A DNA stretch of 64,000 nucleotides from Accumulibacter sp031732795 (GTDB lineage Bacteria; Pseudomonadota; Gammaproteobacteria; Burkholderiales; Rhodocyclaceae): contig JAVMKC010000075.1 of the NCBI GenBank assembly GCA_031732795.1, positions 14,422 through 78,421 on the forward strand. The letters are read 5' to 3'. The position numbers and the translations under genes were made by a program. Numbering within the stretch: the first letter of the stretch is position 1; every line of letters begins with the position of its first letter. Under the pieces are notes generated by a model. That model did not search any database. It was not told where the DNA came from and saw only the letters and a program-made list of their open reading frames with translations. Below, in pieces: positions 36,036 to 44,698 of this stretch.

Positions 36036-36053
36036 CCGTCGGTTCGCCGACGG
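36036..36053 (+). other. UUCG tetraloop hairpin after the basic protein gene
   Basis: CCGTCGG, TTCG and CCGACGG form a 7-bp stem with a stable UUCG tetraloop, 7 bases after the stop. It may protect the mRNA end or cooperate with the next hairpin. Confidence 0.65.
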
Positions 36054-36070
36054 TCTGCTGGCGAATGATC

Positions 36071-36095
36071 AAAGGAGGCCCAGGCGGCCTCCTTT
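36071..36095 (+). terminator. Probable terminator hairpin
   Basis: AAAGGAGGCC and GGCCTCCTTT form a perfect 10-bp stem around CAGGC. The distal arm ends in TTT. It works in either direction by symmetry. Confidence 0.7.
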
Positions 36096-36244
36096 GGCGT
36101 TCATGCGATCTTCGCAGTCTGCATCGCCCGACCATGCGCCTCGAAATCGGTAAAAACTGTCCCCCACTTGTCTACCCGATTCGCAACGATAGTTGATGGT
36201 TCATTGCCAGCAGGTTCCCAGGAATGCTGGCAGCAGCGGCTCTC

Positions 36245-37447
36245 TCAAACGACCGCGCAGTGCTCTCGCAGAAAACGCATGGCCTGACCGAGCGTATCGT
36301 CGGCGTCGTCGAGCAGATAGGTTTCAGCGTCGCTGAAGAATTCCTGCCACAAGACGTCCAGATCGTCCTGCATCGCCAACGGTGCGAAGTCGCGGATGAA
36401 GGCTCGCACCGGCTCGTTGCGCAATCCGTCGGTACGGCTTTGCTGGATCAACGCGCGGGCGGCTTTCCGGCTCAAGGTCGGTTTGGGCGCCACGCCGACG
36501 GCCAGACAGACGAAAACGGTCAACAACGCGCTGTCGTCGGTTTTGCCGCCGGTGACCTGACGCCATCTCGATGAGGTTGCCGCTTCCAGTGGTGCGCTGT
36601 CATCGATGTTGAAGTCGCGCAGGAAGTAAGCGGGGGCGAGATCGGTGTACAACCGGTCGAGCGGCTCGTTGCGGTCGAGCAGGCGCGGTATGTCGTGCTT
36701 TTCCAGGTGTCGCCATTCACGTTCGACACTCGGCTGCGCGGAGGGGGAAAGGCCGGCGAGCAGAGTGTGCACCCGTTGCCGGCTTTTCGTCGATACGCTT
36801 TTGCCGTGCAAGTGTTTCAACAGACCGAGAAATTCACTGCCGTTCGGTAGCAGCGGTACTGACTTGCCGCTCAAGGTGACCAGCAGCGCGCTGCGGAGTA
36901 TCGTTTCGGCGCTGGCGCCGTCCACGTCCCGTAGCGATAGTTTCGCCTGGGTGACGAAAAGTTGTGCCGTCTCGATCGCTGCTCGGTTCTCCTGCCGTTG
37001 CTTCAGAACATGCCGGTAATCGGCCAAGGTGCGTAACGACCAGTCGGCGAGGAATGCTTTTTGTGAGATGCGCGAGGTAACCGCGCCGAGTGTCGTGTCT
37101 TCCGGCAGCGCCCACAGGCTTTTGAGCATTTCGGAGCCACCCCGGGAGTGCGACAGCAGGGTGTGATCGCGCAGCGAGCACGCCGCGCGGTCGAGATCGC
37201 CGACGCTACTCTCCTCGAGGAACAGGCTGATCAGATTCACCAGCCGTTGGCGCGCCAATTCGATGTTCGGGCGGAGATAGGCGCTGCCGAAATGGTCGGC
37301 GATCTGGACGATGCCTTTGGGCGCGTCGTTGAAAAAGCGTTCGATCTGTTGCCGGTCGATCAATCCCTGCTGAACGCCATGACGCAACGCCCGTTCGAAA
37401 AAAGGGCGGTCGTCGAAAACGGTGACCTGTTGCTCAGCCGGAGACAT
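36245..37447 (-). CDS. Unrecognised protein of the J-domain operon (400 aa)
   Basis: Last gene of a four-gene leftward operon. The 400-residue product is soluble, mostly helical, and has no signal peptide or membrane segment. I do not recognise a domain. It contains an internal segment rich in leucine and arginine and ends in FLREHCAVV. The ATG at 37447 lies 27 bases after the stop of the preceding gene. Codon use and length suggest a real gene; function is unknown and best approached through the J-domain partner. Confidence 0.75.
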   Translation of the reverse strand: MSPAEQQVTVFDDRPFFERALRHGVQQGLIDRQQIERFFNDAPKGIVQIADHFGSAYLRPNIELARQRLVNLISLFLEESSVGDLDRAACSLRDHTLLSHSRGGSEMLKSLWALPEDTTLGAVTSRISQKAFLADWSLRTLADYRHVLKQRQENRAAIETAQLFVTQAKLSLRDVDGASAETILRSALLVTLSGKSVPLLPNGSEFLGLLKHLHGKSVSTKSRQRVHTLLAGLSPSAQPSVEREWRHLEKHDIPRLLDRNEPLDRLYTDLAPAYFLRDFNIDDSAPLEAATSSRWRQVTGGKTDDSALLTVFVCLAVGVAPKPTLSRKAARALIQQSRTDGLRNEPVRAFIRDFAPLAMQDDLDVLWQEFFSDAETYLLDDADDTLGQAMRFLREHCAVV

Positions 37448-37474
37448 GACGTGCCGGTGCCTGACGTTGCCGGC

Positions 37475-38233
37475 TCAGAGTGCCGATTCGTCTTCGGAGT
37501 CGAGCGGCCGCGCGGGCGGCTCGGCCGAGGGGATGGCCGCAGACAGTTCGATGCGCCCGGCGATCAGATCGTCGAGCAGTTGGCGACGTGCATCGGCGCT
37601 GACCCGCGCGCGCAGGATCAACAGCACTTCGCGGAACAGTTCGGGAAACTGGCAACGCAACAGCCAAGTCACTTCCATCCAGTCGTGGTCACTGACTTCG
37701 CTGTGATTGAGGAACGGGCGATAGCCATCGGCATCGAATAGCGCTTCCAGGCGTTCGTCGTCGTCCATTTCCATCAATGCCTCGTCGCCTTCGCCAAAGA
37801 AGTCGAAAGTGCCGGTCCGGAAGAAATGTTCGATATTTTCGACGCGTTCCCAAAGATAGTCGGCCAGTACGTCAGTGCCGCCGTCGACCTCGCCGATTGC
37901 CGCCAGAAACTCGCCGGGATCGGCATCGGCTCTGAAAATCACTGAATTGATCATGCCGTGCAGCCGTTGATGGTTGTTTTCCCCGTAACGCCGCTCGAGA
38001 ACGATGGCCCGGGCGAACTGTTCCGGCGATACCAGCAGATTGACCACCGACTCTTTCGATGAATCGTAGTCACGCAGCACCGCCAGCAAGTCCTTGGACG
38101 GAAATTCGTCGAGGGCGACGATCAGCGCCTGATCGCCCTCGCTTTCCACCAGCGAGACCAGTGCGGCTTCCGCACCGACGATATCGCCGGCGCGAACCAG
38201 TTTCTCGGCTTTGACGAGCGCAGGGTAAGTCAT
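37475..38233 (-). CDS. Unrecognised acidic protein of the J-domain operon (252 aa)
   Basis: Soluble, strongly acidic protein of 252 residues with many short helices (for example VKAEKLVRAGDIVGAEAALVSLVE, a repeat-like helical hairpin at the N-terminus) and acidic clusters such as MEMDDDERLEALFDADG. No enzyme motif is visible. It starts at the ATG 38233, three bases after the stop of the preceding gene, which argues for coupled translation. Such helical scaffolds are common client or adaptor proteins, but no role is shown. Confidence 0.78.
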   Translation of the reverse strand: MTYPALVKAEKLVRAGDIVGAEAALVSLVESEGDQALIVALDEFPSKDLLAVLRDYDSSKESVVNLLVSPEQFARAIVLERRYGENNHQRLHGMINSVIFRADADPGEFLAAIGEVDGGTDVLADYLWERVENIEHFFRTGTFDFFGEGDEALMEMDDDERLEALFDADGYRPFLNHSEVSDHDWMEVTWLLRCQFPELFREVLLILRARVSADARRQLLDDLIAGRIELSAAIPSAEPPARPLDSEDESAL

Positions 38234-38236
38234 TGC

Positions 38237-38791
38237 CTAGGTTCCAAAGTAAGGGTCTTTTTTATCGAAACCTTGTTGTGAAAGCCAATCCTCACCGGCT
38301 TCCTCAAGGTCACGGTCATCGGCATCGTCGTCGCGCTTTTCCTCTTCGTCATCACCACGGTGGTCATGGTTGGCTGGTGAGTCTGTCGGCCGTTCATCGC
38401 CGTCAGTTTTACCGCGCAGGTATTCCAGGCAGGCGGCGACGACCAGAAAATGATCGCCGAAAGGGTCCTGCAGGACGGTTTCGGCAAGCGTCGCCGCCCA
38501 GGGCTGCAAATGCACCGAGGCTTGCAGTTGTGACCAGGTCGGCAGATCCTCGGGATCGAGACCGGACAACTGATTGAAAATTTCCGGGCGCGGAAAATCC
38601 AGTCCGCCGTGGAAAGCGACGGCAACCATCTCCGGGTTGCACTCGATCATCGGCAGCAGCAGGGGCACTTGCTTACGTTTGTCGCGCAAACGCTTGGCAA
38701 GAACATCCTGACCGGCGGAATCGGTCATCAAATCATCGAGTTCGGCTTCGTAAGCGGATTTCAACTCGGCAAAATACGGTGACAGCCTCAC
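38237..38791 (-). CDS. Unrecognised protein of the J-domain operon (184 aa)
   Basis: Predicted protein of 184 residues starting at GTG 38791, which overlaps the stop of the J-domain gene (GTGA). N-terminal two thirds are helical (FAELKSAYEAELDDLMTD, RLRDKRKQVPLL); residues about 130-170 are a disordered, very acidic and His/Arg-rich stretch with DHRGDDEEEKRDDDADDRD. I do not recognise the family. Confidence 0.75.
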   Translation of the reverse strand: MRLSPYFAELKSAYEAELDDLMTDSAGQDVLAKRLRDKRKQVPLLLPMIECNPEMVAVAFHGGLDFPRPEIFNQLSGLDPEDLPTWSQLQASVHLQPWAATLAETVLQDPFGDHFLVVAACLEYLRGKTDGDERPTDSPANHDHRGDDEEEKRDDDADDRDLEEAGEDWLSQQGFDKKDPYFGT

Positions 38792-39066
38792 TGCAGGACT
38801 CCTTCAAGATAATGTTGCCAGATTTCGCGCGCCGTTTGCAGCGGCTGGTCGAGCAGGTTACGGCGGCGGTTGTCGTCGTAGTCCTGTCGGCGTTGGCCGT
38901 CGCCCAGTGTCTCGTATGCTTCCTGTACCGCACGGAATTTATCGGCGGCGTCTGCTTCGGTATTCCGGTCCGGATGAAACTGCAGCGCCTTGCGGCGGTA
39001 AGCCTGTTTGATCTGATCGATGGTCGCGTCGCTGGCGATCCCCAATTCAGCGTAAAAATCCTTCAT
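38788..39066 (-). CDS. Minimal J-domain (DnaJ-type) co-chaperone
   Basis: A 92-residue protein made only of a J-domain plus a short tail. The HPD motif is intact (FHPDRNTE), between the expected helix II (IKQAYRRKALQ) and helix III (AADKFRAVQEAYETL). It has no Gly/Phe or zinc-finger region, so it should stimulate DnaK ATPase and rely on partners for client choice. The ATG at 39066 directly opens the domain. It is the first of four overlapping or closely spaced genes. Confidence 0.9.
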   Translation of the reverse strand: MKDFYAELGIASDATIDQIKQAYRRKALQFHPDRNTEADAADKFRAVQEAYETLGDGQRRQDYDDNRRRNLLDQPLQTAREIWQHYLEGVLQ

Positions 39067-39329
39067 TGATGCTTTCGTAGACAGAAGTCGAACCGAAATC
39101 CTGGGGCGATGCGCACTACGATCCTGGGCCAATCACTGGCTGATGACGATTCCGGCGTATCGCAAAAATGACCCGAAACTGTTCGGCAGCCGATTCATGA
39201 CCGATAAAACGAACGATTTTCCGTGCTGCTTGGCGTTTTACGATAACCGTGCATTTTCCGGCCGCGCATTTTAGCCTTTGCCCGGCAGGAAAGGTCAAAT
39301 TTGCCCTTGATTTCAGCTTGGAAACGGTC
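39067..39329. other. Divergent region upstream of the J-domain operon
   Basis: No gene is seen. It should hold the J-domain operon promoter. I found no clear sigma70 or sigma32 pair by eye. Confidence 0.45.
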
Positions 39330-39358
39330 TTGTCATAACATCTTGGGGCGTCTATAGT
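39330..39358 (+). promoter_or_regulatory. Strong sigma70-type promoter of the FIST-GGDEF pair
   Basis: TTGTCA, exactly 17 bases, then TATAGT: five of six matches in each box. The FIST ATG lies 95 bases downstream. Confidence 0.65.
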
Positions 39359-39452
39359 CCCACCAGTACGGCGGATGCGACGCAAGCGGAGATGAGGGGG
39401 CTGTGCAGTTGCACCGTAGACCAATGCCGTGCGGCCCAGAGGCAAATGTGTG

Positions 39453-40586
39453 ATGCAGATCATTCAAAAAACGTGGCATGAACGATCGGGATGGGCTGGC
39501 CAACATTCGCCGATCGACAATCCCCAGTTAGTGCTGATTTTTGGCGCCACCGCCATTTTGCGTGAGCCGATGATATTGGCGTCTATTCGTGCCGATTTCC
39601 CAGGAGCGCTGATTTTCGGCTGTTCGACCGCCGGTGAAATCCACGGCACGCGGGTAAGTGACGGTAGTCTGACATTGACGGCGGTCCGTTTCGAAAAAAC
39701 CCGTTTGCGTTTGGCGAGTATCCCGGTGATGGCGGCGCATGAAAGTGTCTTGGCTGGACGTGAATTGGCCGCTCAGCTTGCTGCGCCTGACCTGGTGCAC
39801 CTGTTGGTCCTTTCCGATGGTTTGGGAGTCAATGGCAGTGAGTTGGTGCGTGGCTTGCGTGATTCCCTGCCCAAAAAGATCAGCGTGACGGGGGGGTTGG
39901 CCGCCGACGGGAACCGATTCGAAACAACACTGGTCTGTGCTGATCATGTTCCTCGAACAGGTTGTGTGGCGGCACTGGGCTTTTATGGTGACGCTCTGGT
40001 CGTGGGCCATGGCTCGTTAGGTGGTTGGGATGCCTTCGGGCCGCTGCGGCGGGTGACACGTTCGCAAGGGAATATGCTTTACGAGTTGGACGGACAATCT
40101 GCGTTGTGTCTTTATAAGCAGTATCTCGGGGCATACGCGGCCGATCTGCCGGCTTCTGCGCTGCTTTTTCCCCTGGAAATGGATCTGGAATCCGGAGAGT
40201 ACGGCCTGGTGCGGACGGTGGTAAACGTCAATGAAACCGAACGAAGCATGACTTTCGCTGGGGACATTCCGCTAGGTGCGACCGTCCGCCTGATGAAGGC
40301 CAATTTTGACCGGCTGATCGGGGGGGCTGAAGATGCAGCTAACGCCAGTAAGCGTTTCTTCCGAAACATGCCGGTAGAATTGGCGTTGCTGATCAGTTGT
40401 TTCGGTCGCAAATTGGTCCTCAAACAACGCATTGAGGAGGAGCTTGAAGCGGCCTGCGCGGTTCTCGGCGAACAGACGGTAATGACCGGGTTTTATTCGT
40501 ACGGCGAAATTTCACCTTTTGTACCTCATGGGCGCTGCGAGTTGCATAATCAGACCATGACGATCACCACTTTTGCCGAACGCTGA
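39453..40586 (+). CDS. FIST-domain sensory protein
   Basis: Cytoplasmic sensor-like protein of 377 residues with FIST_N (residues about 25-215; LIFGCSTAGEIHGTRVSDG is diagnostic) and FIST_C (about 220-360; ends in TGFYSYGEISPF). FIST domains are thought to bind small ligands such as amino acids. The ATG at 39453 has GAGG upstream; GTG at 39429 is an alternative. One base separates its stop from the next ATG, so it is coupled with the diguanylate cyclase. Confidence 0.9.
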   Translation: MQIIQKTWHERSGWAGQHSPIDNPQLVLIFGATAILREPMILASIRADFPGALIFGCSTAGEIHGTRVSDGSLTLTAVRFEKTRLRLASIPVMAAHESVLAGRELAAQLAAPDLVHLLVLSDGLGVNGSELVRGLRDSLPKKISVTGGLAADGNRFETTLVCADHVPRTGCVAALGFYGDALVVGHGSLGGWDAFGPLRRVTRSQGNMLYELDGQSALCLYKQYLGAYAADLPASALLFPLEMDLESGEYGLVRTVVNVNETERSMTFAGDIPLGATVRLMKANFDRLIGGAEDAANASKRFFRNMPVELALLISCFGRKLVLKQRIEEELEAACAVLGEQTVMTGFYSYGEISPFVPHGRCELHNQTMTITTFAER

Positions 40587-40587
40587 C

Positions 40588-41877
40588 ATGCATCCGCTAC
40601 TGAACCGGCAAATTCGGCGCACGCTGGGTGAATTGACCGACATTCCCGAGGATTGGCGACGCCTCCTCGAGTTGGTCGATGCTGCCTATTGCGAAAGTGA
40701 CGAAGATCGACGGCAGCTCGAGCGGATGGTCGAATTGTCCTCCAGCGAACTGAATCGGCAAAATGCGACGTTGAAACACGAGGTTGACGAGCGGCAGCAG
40801 GCCGAAACCCAATTACGCGAGAGTTATAAGCGGCTGGCGGTATGGGCGCGGCACCTTGAAACGCATAACCAGCAGATGGCGTTGCTGAACAAATTGGGCG
40901 ACATGCTGCAAGCCTGTCAGCATGTCGCTGAAACCCATCGCATTTTGTCAGAGTTGCTGGCCCAGCTCTTTCCCGATGATGCCGGCAGTCTCGCCCTGCT
41001 GGGGGATCCCGAAAATTTTTATGAGGTGGTTGCCGACTGGGGTGATGGCGTCGAACGTAGACGGCAGTTCCATGCCAACGAATGCTGGGCATTGCGTCGA
41101 GGACACGCGCATCAGACGGTTCCCGGCGAAGGCGAAGCCTCTCGTTGCGCCCATTTGTTGCAAGCCCCCCCCGGAGGTTACCTTTGCGTGCCGTTGATTG
41201 CCCAAGGTCGAATGCCAGGTGTGCTGACCTTGCAGCAAGGCCAGTTCGAGAACGAGGAAGTTGACCCGGAAGATCATCTGGGATTGCTGGAAGCGCGCCG
41301 ACAACTGGTGCACATGACTTCTGAGAACATCGGTTTGGCGATCGTCAATTTGCGCCTCCGTGAATCGCTGCGTACGCAGTCACTGCGTGATCCGCTGACC
41401 GGGCTGTATAACCGGCGGCATATGGACGACTTCATGGCCCGCGAATGTCGTCGGGCGCAACGGCAGCATCGTTCGGTCTCGTTCATGATGGTCGATGTCG
41501 ACCATTTCAAGCGTTTCAACGATAAACACGGTCACCAGGCGGGCGACGCGTTGCTTGCCGGGCTGGCGCAAGCCCTGCAACAACGCTTGCGGGGGGATGA
41601 CATCGCCTGCCGCTATGGTGGTGAAGAGTTCATCGTCATCTTGCCGGGAGCGTCATTGGGAAACGTCGTGCAACGTGCCGAATCTTTACGTCGACTCGTA
41701 GCGGATGACTTGCGCATCATCTATGACGGTGAGGAGCTTCCCGGAGTGACCCTGTCGATCGGCGTATCCACTTTCCCAGAACACGGGCTCAGCGGCGAAC
41801 AGTGTATTCGCGCTGCAGACGATGCGTTATATCGCGCCAAGTTGGCTGGCAGAGACCGGGTCGTCGAAGCCGAGTAG
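40588..41877 (+). CDS. GAF-like/GGDEF diguanylate cyclase paired with FIST protein
   Basis: Soluble c-di-GMP synthase of 429 residues. An N-terminal helical part and coiled-coil (VDERQQAETQLRESYKRL) are followed by a GAF-like domain (about 105-250) and a GGDEF domain (about 265-425): DPLTGLYNRRHMDDF, MVDVDHFKRFNDKHGH, active GGEEF, and I-site RGDD five residues before it. The FIST protein upstream is the probable input partner. The ATG at 40588 is the natural start. Confidence 0.92.
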   Translation: MHPLLNRQIRRTLGELTDIPEDWRRLLELVDAAYCESDEDRRQLERMVELSSSELNRQNATLKHEVDERQQAETQLRESYKRLAVWARHLETHNQQMALLNKLGDMLQACQHVAETHRILSELLAQLFPDDAGSLALLGDPENFYEVVADWGDGVERRRQFHANECWALRRGHAHQTVPGEGEASRCAHLLQAPPGGYLCVPLIAQGRMPGVLTLQQGQFENEEVDPEDHLGLLEARRQLVHMTSENIGLAIVNLRLRESLRTQSLRDPLTGLYNRRHMDDFMARECRRAQRQHRSVSFMMVDVDHFKRFNDKHGHQAGDALLAGLAQALQQRLRGDDIACRYGGEEFIVILPGASLGNVVQRAESLRRLVADDLRIIYDGEELPGVTLSIGVSTFPEHGLSGEQCIRAADDALYRAKLAGRDRVVEAE

Positions 41878-41922
41878 CCGACGTGTACGTTTTCCAAGCA
41901 CGGTACCAGACGTTACGGCGGC

Positions 41923-42561
41923 ATGCCATTCAATTCCTCTGACCGCAAGACTCTTCGCGCTGTAAAAGGTGTCGGGGATGTCGTGATTACGCGGCTTGAG
42001 CAGCTCGGTTACTCGTCGCTAAACGAGTTGGCTCAGGCCGGAGTGGATCATATTCTTGCTCGAGGGGCTGCTCTGACCGGGTCCTCCTGCTGGAAAAATA
42101 GTCCTCAAGCACGCGCCGCCATTGCCGGTGCAATTGCTGTCGCCAGGAGCCTGTCGGACTTGAGCGATCGTAACGAACTGCGAGGGACAACGATGATCGT
42201 TGTTCCTGATTTCGATGCGCATGGCGAGCCTATGCAACGAGAGCAACAGCCAAAGCACAAGGCAGTGAGTTCATCTGTGGGGATTTCCGAACTGCCAGGT
42301 TTGGGCGCCAAGTCGGCCCATATGCTTGCGGCGGCTGGAATAACGTCTGTTGATCGTTTGCGTTACAAAGGTGCTGTTGGCGCATTTCTCGCGGTCAAGA
42401 ATAGTGGTCAGCGTCCGAGCCTCAATTTATTGTGGGCACTGGAAGGGGCGTTGACAGGCGTACCATGGCAAGAAGTTTCACGCCAGCACAGAACGAGTCT
42501 GCTGTTGGGGTTGGAGAAAGCGGAAACCGAACTTCTTGTCGTTGCACGCGACCCGCGATAG
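41923..42561 (+). CDS. Protein with helix-hairpin-helix and TfoX C-terminal domain
   Basis: Predicted 212-residue protein. The second half (LPGLGAKSAHMLAAAGITSV, then RPSLNLLWALEGALTG) is a clear TfoX_C domain. The first half has a second helix-hairpin-helix-like unit (LRAVKGVGDVVITRLEQLGY). TfoX/Sxy in gammaproteobacteria aids competence gene expression through CRP, but the TfoX_N domain is missing here, so that role cannot be carried over. Related free-standing TfoX_C proteins are common and uncharacterised. Confidence 0.8.
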   Translation: MPFNSSDRKTLRAVKGVGDVVITRLEQLGYSSLNELAQAGVDHILARGAALTGSSCWKNSPQARAAIAGAIAVARSLSDLSDRNELRGTTMIVVPDFDAHGEPMQREQQPKHKAVSSSVGISELPGLGAKSAHMLAAAGITSVDRLRYKGAVGAFLAVKNSGQRPSLNLLWALEGALTGVPWQEVSRQHRTSLLLGLEKAETELLVVARDPR

Positions 42562-42569
42562 TTGAGGTG

Positions 42570-42719
42570 ACACTCGAGTCTACCGTGCTGTCTGGTCAGC
42601 GCGCTCAGGCCCAGCGGCCCGATCACTTCCACCACAAAACGCATCAGGCGATTTGCCGGCAACCATTCGATTCGTTTACCGGCGGGGCAGCAGTCGCTCG
42701 GTGTTTCGGTCAACAACAA
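42570..42719 (-). pseudogene. Transposase N-terminal relic, IS1182-like
   Basis: The minus-strand frame reads IEWLPANRLMRFVVEVI and then GPLGLSALTRQHGRL. This resembles the N-terminus of IS1182-family transposases (WLPxxHLxRFVVEVVxxLDLSxLTRQY). Only about 45 codons remain, and no terminal repeats are seen. The fragment ends just after the TfoX_C-type gene. Confidence 0.5.
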
Positions 42720-42918
42720 CGAGGCAGCTCAGCGGTGGGGGCAAGCAACGGCTGGACAGTGCGCGCATTGTCCGGGCTGTCTCGTCCTGGGGGAAGGTTC
42801 GAAAGTCAGGCAGCTCCCAGAATATCAATTGGATAAGTGAGATGGCGAGCGCATTGGCGGTACGCAGGCCATCGATTGGTCGGCAGGATCATTTGTTCGC
42901 CGTTACCCCAAAAATAAC
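42720..42918. other. Intergenic sequence upstream of the pil operon
   Basis: No gene or RNA is seen. It separates the transposase relic from the pilM promoter. Confidence 0.5.
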
Positions 42919-42947
42919 TTTACACGTTGGGAACGAGTTGCTAGGAT
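42919..42947 (+). promoter_or_regulatory. Probable sigma70 promoter of pilMNOPQ
   Basis: TTTACA, 17 bases and TAGGAT: five and four matches of six. It lies 70 bases before the preferred pilM start. Confidence 0.5.
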
Positions 42948-43016
42948 CAAACGGGATGCAAGTGAATATGCTAATTAAAAAATAGACAATGGTTGTCTTT
43001 CGCGAGGGGTAGCGAT

Positions 43017-44096
43017 TTGCGGTTTGATTTTTCGATCTTTAATCCCAAAGCGCGATCACTGATCGGTCTCGATATCAGTTCCTCATCGGTCAAGATGGTC
43101 GAACTGTCCCTGGATGGTAAAGGAGGATATCGGGTCGAACGATACGCGATCGAAGTTTTGGCGCGCGACATCGTATCAGATGGCAACATTGTCAATCTCG
43201 AAGGTGCCGCTGAGGCGGTGCGTCGGGCTTGGAAAAAGATGGCTACGTCAACCCGTCTGGTGGCGATCGCTTTGCCGGCTTCACACGTCATCACTAAAAA
43301 AATAATTGTCGCCGCGGGGCAACGCGAGGAGGATCTCGAAGTCCTGGTCGAATCCGAAGCCAACCAGTACATTCCGTTCCCTTTAGAAGAAGTGAATCTG
43401 GATTTTCAGGTCATCGGACCTGCACCTTCCTCATCTGACGAAATTGAAGTCCTGATCGCCGCCTCACGGAAAGAGAAGGTCGAAGACCGTGTGGCTGTGG
43501 CCGAATCGGCCGGATTGAAGCCGGTGGTTCTTGATGTCGAATCGTATGCGGTATTGGCTGCGTTCGAACTGATCGAGCAACAACTCCCTGAGGGTGCTGA
43601 GAACCGGATTGTCGCGCTGGTCGATATCGGAGCCAATGTGATGAATTTGACTGTCCTGCGTAATGGGCAGCAACTTTATACTCGCGAACAGGCTTTCGGT
43701 GGCAATCAACTGACTCAAGATATCTCACGTTTTTTCGGAATGAGTTTCGAGGAGGCAGAGGCGGAAAAGCGCCGCAACAATTTGCCAGATAAATACGAGT
43801 CCGAACTTCTCAAGCCCTTTTTGGAGTCACTGTCACTCGAATTGTCGCGAGCGTTGCAGTTCTTTTTCACATCCACACAATTCAATCACATCGACCATAT
43901 CGTTTTGTCCGGTGGTTGTGCCATTCTTCCCGGCGTAGATGAGGTGGTGGCTTCGCGGACACAGATCAATACGATCATCGCTAATCCTTTCAACGGCATG
44001 TTTCTCTCCGAGCGTGTTCGCAGCAAGACTCTGCAGACCGACGCGTCCTCATTGATGGCGGCATGTGGCTTGGCGCTACGGAGGTTTGACGCATGA
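43017..44096 (+). CDS. pilM: Type IV pilus inner-membrane platform protein PilM
   Basis: Actin-like cytoplasmic ATPase of the type IV pilus assembly machine that binds the N-terminal tail of PilN. It has 359 residues from TTG 43017, which follows a GAGGGG site at the right distance; a TTG at 42993 lacks one. Marks: LIGLDISSSSVKMVEL (phosphate-1 like), ESEANQYIPFPLEEVNLDF and LVDIGANVMNLTVL. It overlaps pilN by 4 bases. Confidence 0.93.
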   Translation: MRFDFSIFNPKARSLIGLDISSSSVKMVELSLDGKGGYRVERYAIEVLARDIVSDGNIVNLEGAAEAVRRAWKKMATSTRLVAIALPASHVITKKIIVAAGQREEDLEVLVESEANQYIPFPLEEVNLDFQVIGPAPSSSDEIEVLIAASRKEKVEDRVAVAESAGLKPVVLDVESYAVLAAFELIEQQLPEGAENRIVALVDIGANVMNLTVLRNGQQLYTREQAFGGNQLTQDISRFFGMSFEEAEAEKRRNNLPDKYESELLKPFLESLSLELSRALQFFFTSTQFNHIDHIVLSGGCAILPGVDEVVASRTQINTIIANPFNGMFLSERVRSKTLQTDASSLMAACGLALRRFDA

Positions 44097-44698
44097 TTCG
44101 AATCAACCTGTTGCCTCACCGTGAAGAAAAACGACGGATCAGGCGACAGCAATTTTACGCACTGCTGGGTTTTATCACACTGTTCTCGGTGTTGGTTATT
44201 TTTGTCGTCTATTCAGTAATCTCCAGTTATATTTCGACCCAAGAGGCCAAGAACGATTTTCTGAAACGGGAAATTGCTGTTCTTGACAAGCAGATCGATC
44301 AGATCAAAAAACTAAAAGAACAAAGCGAAGCGTTGATGGATCGTAAACGGGTGATCGAATCTTTGCAGCGAGACCGTGCGGAAGCCGTACGCTTACTGAG
44401 TGAATTGACCAAACAGATGCCCGAAGGCGTGTATATCCGCTCCTTGAAACAGGAAGGACAGCGAATCAATCTTGTTGGTTACGCCCAGTCGAGTGCTCGG
44501 GTGTCGACCCTGATGCGTAATCTGGAAGCATCGCCTTGGCTTGAAAAACCCGAGTTGCTGGAAATCAAAGCGGTGGTGGTCGATAAACGTCGTCTCAATG
44601 AGTTCGGCATGAATGCTTTACTCAAACGCATTTCTCCCAACTCAGCAACATCCGCTCCGGTCAGTAAACCTTTGAGTGCTGGAAAGGGTGCGCCGTGA
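44093..44698 (+). CDS. pilN: Type IV pilus assembly protein PilN
   Basis: Inner-membrane pilus assembly protein of 201 residues. The cytoplasmic N-terminal INLLPHREEKRR binds PilM; a single helix (FYALLGFITLFSVLVIFVVYSVI) is followed by a coiled-coil and a periplasmic ferredoxin-like fold (MPEGVYIRSLKQEGQRINLVG). It starts inside the pilM stop (ATGA) and overlaps pilO by 4 bases. Confidence 0.95.
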   Translation: MIRINLLPHREEKRRIRRQQFYALLGFITLFSVLVIFVVYSVISSYISTQEAKNDFLKREIAVLDKQIDQIKKLKEQSEALMDRKRVIESLQRDRAEAVRLLSELTKQMPEGVYIRSLKQEGQRINLVGYAQSSARVSTLMRNLEASPWLEKPELLEIKAVVVDKRRLNEFGMNALLKRISPNSATSAPVSKPLSAGKGAP

